DNA of 6,264 bases from an uncultured Eubacteriales bacterium (GTDB lineage Bacteria > Bacillota > Clostridia > Oscillospirales > Oscillospiraceae): NCBI GenBank assembly GCA_900546075.1, contig URBH01000083.1, positions 1 to 6,264 on the forward strand, in the 5' to 3' direction. Positions 5,521 through 6,264 of this stretch are shown in pieces. The position numbers were made by a program, and so were the translations under genes. Positions within the stretch are counted from its first letter, which is position 1, and each line of letters starts with the position of its first letter. The notes under the pieces are model-generated. The model worked only from the letters and a program-made list of their open reading frames with translations. It had not been told where the DNA came from and searched no databases.

Positions 5521-5718
5521 TCATGCAGGAATGTTCTCTTTCACAACGGCGACGCCGTCTACCAGGTTTGCCATTTCCAGCGTACCCTCCACGGCCATCT
5601 GACGCTCCATCAGGTCGGTGAGGATCACCATGCCGTCCCGGCACTCGATCTTCATGACGTTGCGCATCATGACCGTTTCCGGGGTAAGCTTGTTCTTATA
5701 AACGGTAGAAAGACACAT
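5521..5718 (-). CDS. CooT-family nickel-binding protein
   Basis: The 65-residue protein starts MCLSTVYKNK and continues as alternating short beta-type segments (VMKIECRDGMVILTDLM, then GTLEMANLVDGVAVV). Length, Cys2 and overall pattern fit the CooT family (once annotated as a predicted RNA-binding protein). In Rhodospirillum rubrum, CooT belongs to the CO dehydrogenase gene cluster and binds Ni(II) as a dimer through its Cys2; many family members in other bacteria are not tied to that enzyme. Cys2 is present here, plus Cys26. The ATG has AAAGGAGG 8 bases upstream. It begins 14 bases after the stop of the histidine-rich gene, with its ribosome site in that gap, so the two form one transcription unit. 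No CO dehydrogenase, hydrogenase or urease gene is visible, so the metal's destination is unknown. Confidence 0.8.
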   Translation of the reverse strand: MCLSTVYKNKLTPETVMMRNVMKIECRDGMVILTDLMERQMAVEGTLEMANLVDGVAVVKENIPA

Positions 5719-5732
5719 CGTTTGTCCCTCCT

Positions 5733-6164
5733 TTACTTGACCTCAAGGCTGGACAGCACGACGCTCAGGCGCATGTTGCCCTTCTCAAAGTCGGATACGG
5801 CGGCCATGACCTGCTCGTAAGCGGTGTGGTCGCCCGCCTTGTCCAGCTGGACGGCGAGGTCAGCCAGCTCCCTGGCATGGGCGGCGTTGTGGCCGACCAT
5901 GTACTTCATCAGCGCCACCAGCTCCTCCATGGGCGTATGCTCGCAGGTGCCGGCGCAGGACGCACAGTCCTGGCTGCATTCGTGGGAGTGGGTATGCTCC
6001 GCGCCGTCGGCGTGGAGGTGAGCGTGATCGTGGGGGTGCTCGTGGTCGTGGGTGTGCGCATGGGTATGCTCATGGGTGTGGGCAACGCCGTCATGGGTAT
6101 GCTCGTGGGTATGGGCGTGCGCATGCTCATGGCCGCCGGCCACGTGTTCGGAATCGATATGCAT
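5733..6164 (-). CDS. Histidine-rich metal-binding protein with CX3CX2CX3C cluster
   Basis: The 143-residue protein has two parts. Residues 1-61 are mostly H-x-H repeats (EHAHAHTHEHTH and similar) with acidic and small residues between; 25 histidines occur in the first 76 residues. Next come Cys63, 67, 70 and 74 (C-x3-C-x2-C-x3-C) and a helical tail (79-143: MEELVALMKYMVGHNAAHARELADLAVQL onward, in part) with three more histidines at 92, 96 and 113. Such His tracts bind Ni, Zn, Co or Cu and act as metal stores or chaperones. It is not HypB, since there is no GTPase P-loop, and not SlyD, since there is no FKBP domain. No signal peptide, so probably cytoplasmic. The ATG has AAGGAGG 7 bases upstream. 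Coupling to CooT suggests nickel, by inference. The helical tail may be an unnamed domain of its own. Confidence 0.85.
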   Translation of the reverse strand: MHIDSEHVAGGHEHAHAHTHEHTHDGVAHTHEHTHAHTHDHEHPHDHAHLHADGAEHTHSHECSQDCASCAGTCEHTPMEELVALMKYMVGHNAAHARELADLAVQLDKAGDHTAYEQVMAAVSDFEKGNMRLSVVLSSLEVK

Positions 6165-6264
6165 AGGATAGCCTCCTTGATTTTTCTAAGGAACCTCTGA
6201 ATAAATCGCCTTCGGCTGGCGGCGAATCTTTTGCCCCATCCGTGCAGTTCTGAAAGCGGGAAAT
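6165..6264. other. Non-coding region upstream of the His-rich gene
   Basis: The final 100 bases hold the ribosome site of the histidine-rich gene (- strand, 6172-6178) and no supported coding frame. A small hairpin TCGCC (6206-6210) with GGCGA (6221-6225) lies about 40 bases upstream of the ATG. I could not find a convincing - strand promoter; the closest, TTCAGA near 6254 with AAAGAT 17 bases on, is poor. The promoter or a further operon gene may lie beyond the window edge. Confidence 0.4.

Noticed and set aside
5733..6164. HypB or SlyD identity for the His-rich protein
   Set aside because: There is no P-loop GTPase domain as in HypB and no FKBP-type domain as in SlyD; only the His tract is shared.
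5826..6200. + strand open frame rich in Val, Gly and Met opposite the His-rich gene
   Set aside because: It mirrors the CAC/CAT histidine codons on the other strand. It has no ribosome site and is low complexity.

Overview
The window reads as an ordinary chromosomal stretch from a GC-rich member of the Bacillota, most likely class Clostridia and the Oscillospirales (Ruminococcaceae/Oscillospiraceae) group. The reasons are strong AGGAGG-type ribosome binding sites, sigma-A style promoters, a NifS/NifU-type iron-sulfur operon with an Rrf2 regulator, a DUF975 membrane protein, and a small palindromic repeat starting CCCCTTGGCTCTCCC that resembles repeats scattered through gut Clostridia genomes. 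The taxonomic call is an inference.

Left part, + strand (1-2380): the last 22 codons of an unidentified gene, a possible terminator, then a strong promoter (TTGACA, 17 bp, TATATT) driving a three-gene iron-sulfur assembly operon: cysteine desulfurase, IscU/NifU-type scaffold and an Rrf2/IscR-type regulator. The scaffold and regulator genes overlap by 4 bases. GGTA/TACC-type inverted and direct repeats lie over and just after the promoter and are the natural candidate for autoregulation by the Rrf2 protein. The operon ends in a 13-bp stem terminator.

Middle (2304-4590): a gene-free stretch of about 300 bases holds the terminator, a 121-bp palindromic MITE-like repeat and an unexplained perfect 12-bp inverted repeat enclosing both. 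A DUF975-family membrane protein (- strand) and an XRE-type regulator with a helical-repeat C-terminus (+ strand) are transcribed divergently from a 145-bp region with back-to-back promoters.

Right part, - strand (4596-6264): reading right to left, a histidine-rich protein with a CX3CX2CX3C cluster, then a CooT-family small nickel-binding protein 14 bases later, then a 14-bp hairpin. Next comes a membrane-anchored C39-like cysteine peptidase with its own promoter. It shares a bidirectional terminator with the convergent XRE gene.

The point most worth following is the two-gene His-rich/CooT unit, which looks like a small nickel (or zinc/cobalt) handling module with no hydrogenase, urease or CO dehydrogenase gene in view. 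No RNA gene, CRISPR array, transposase or phage gene was seen.
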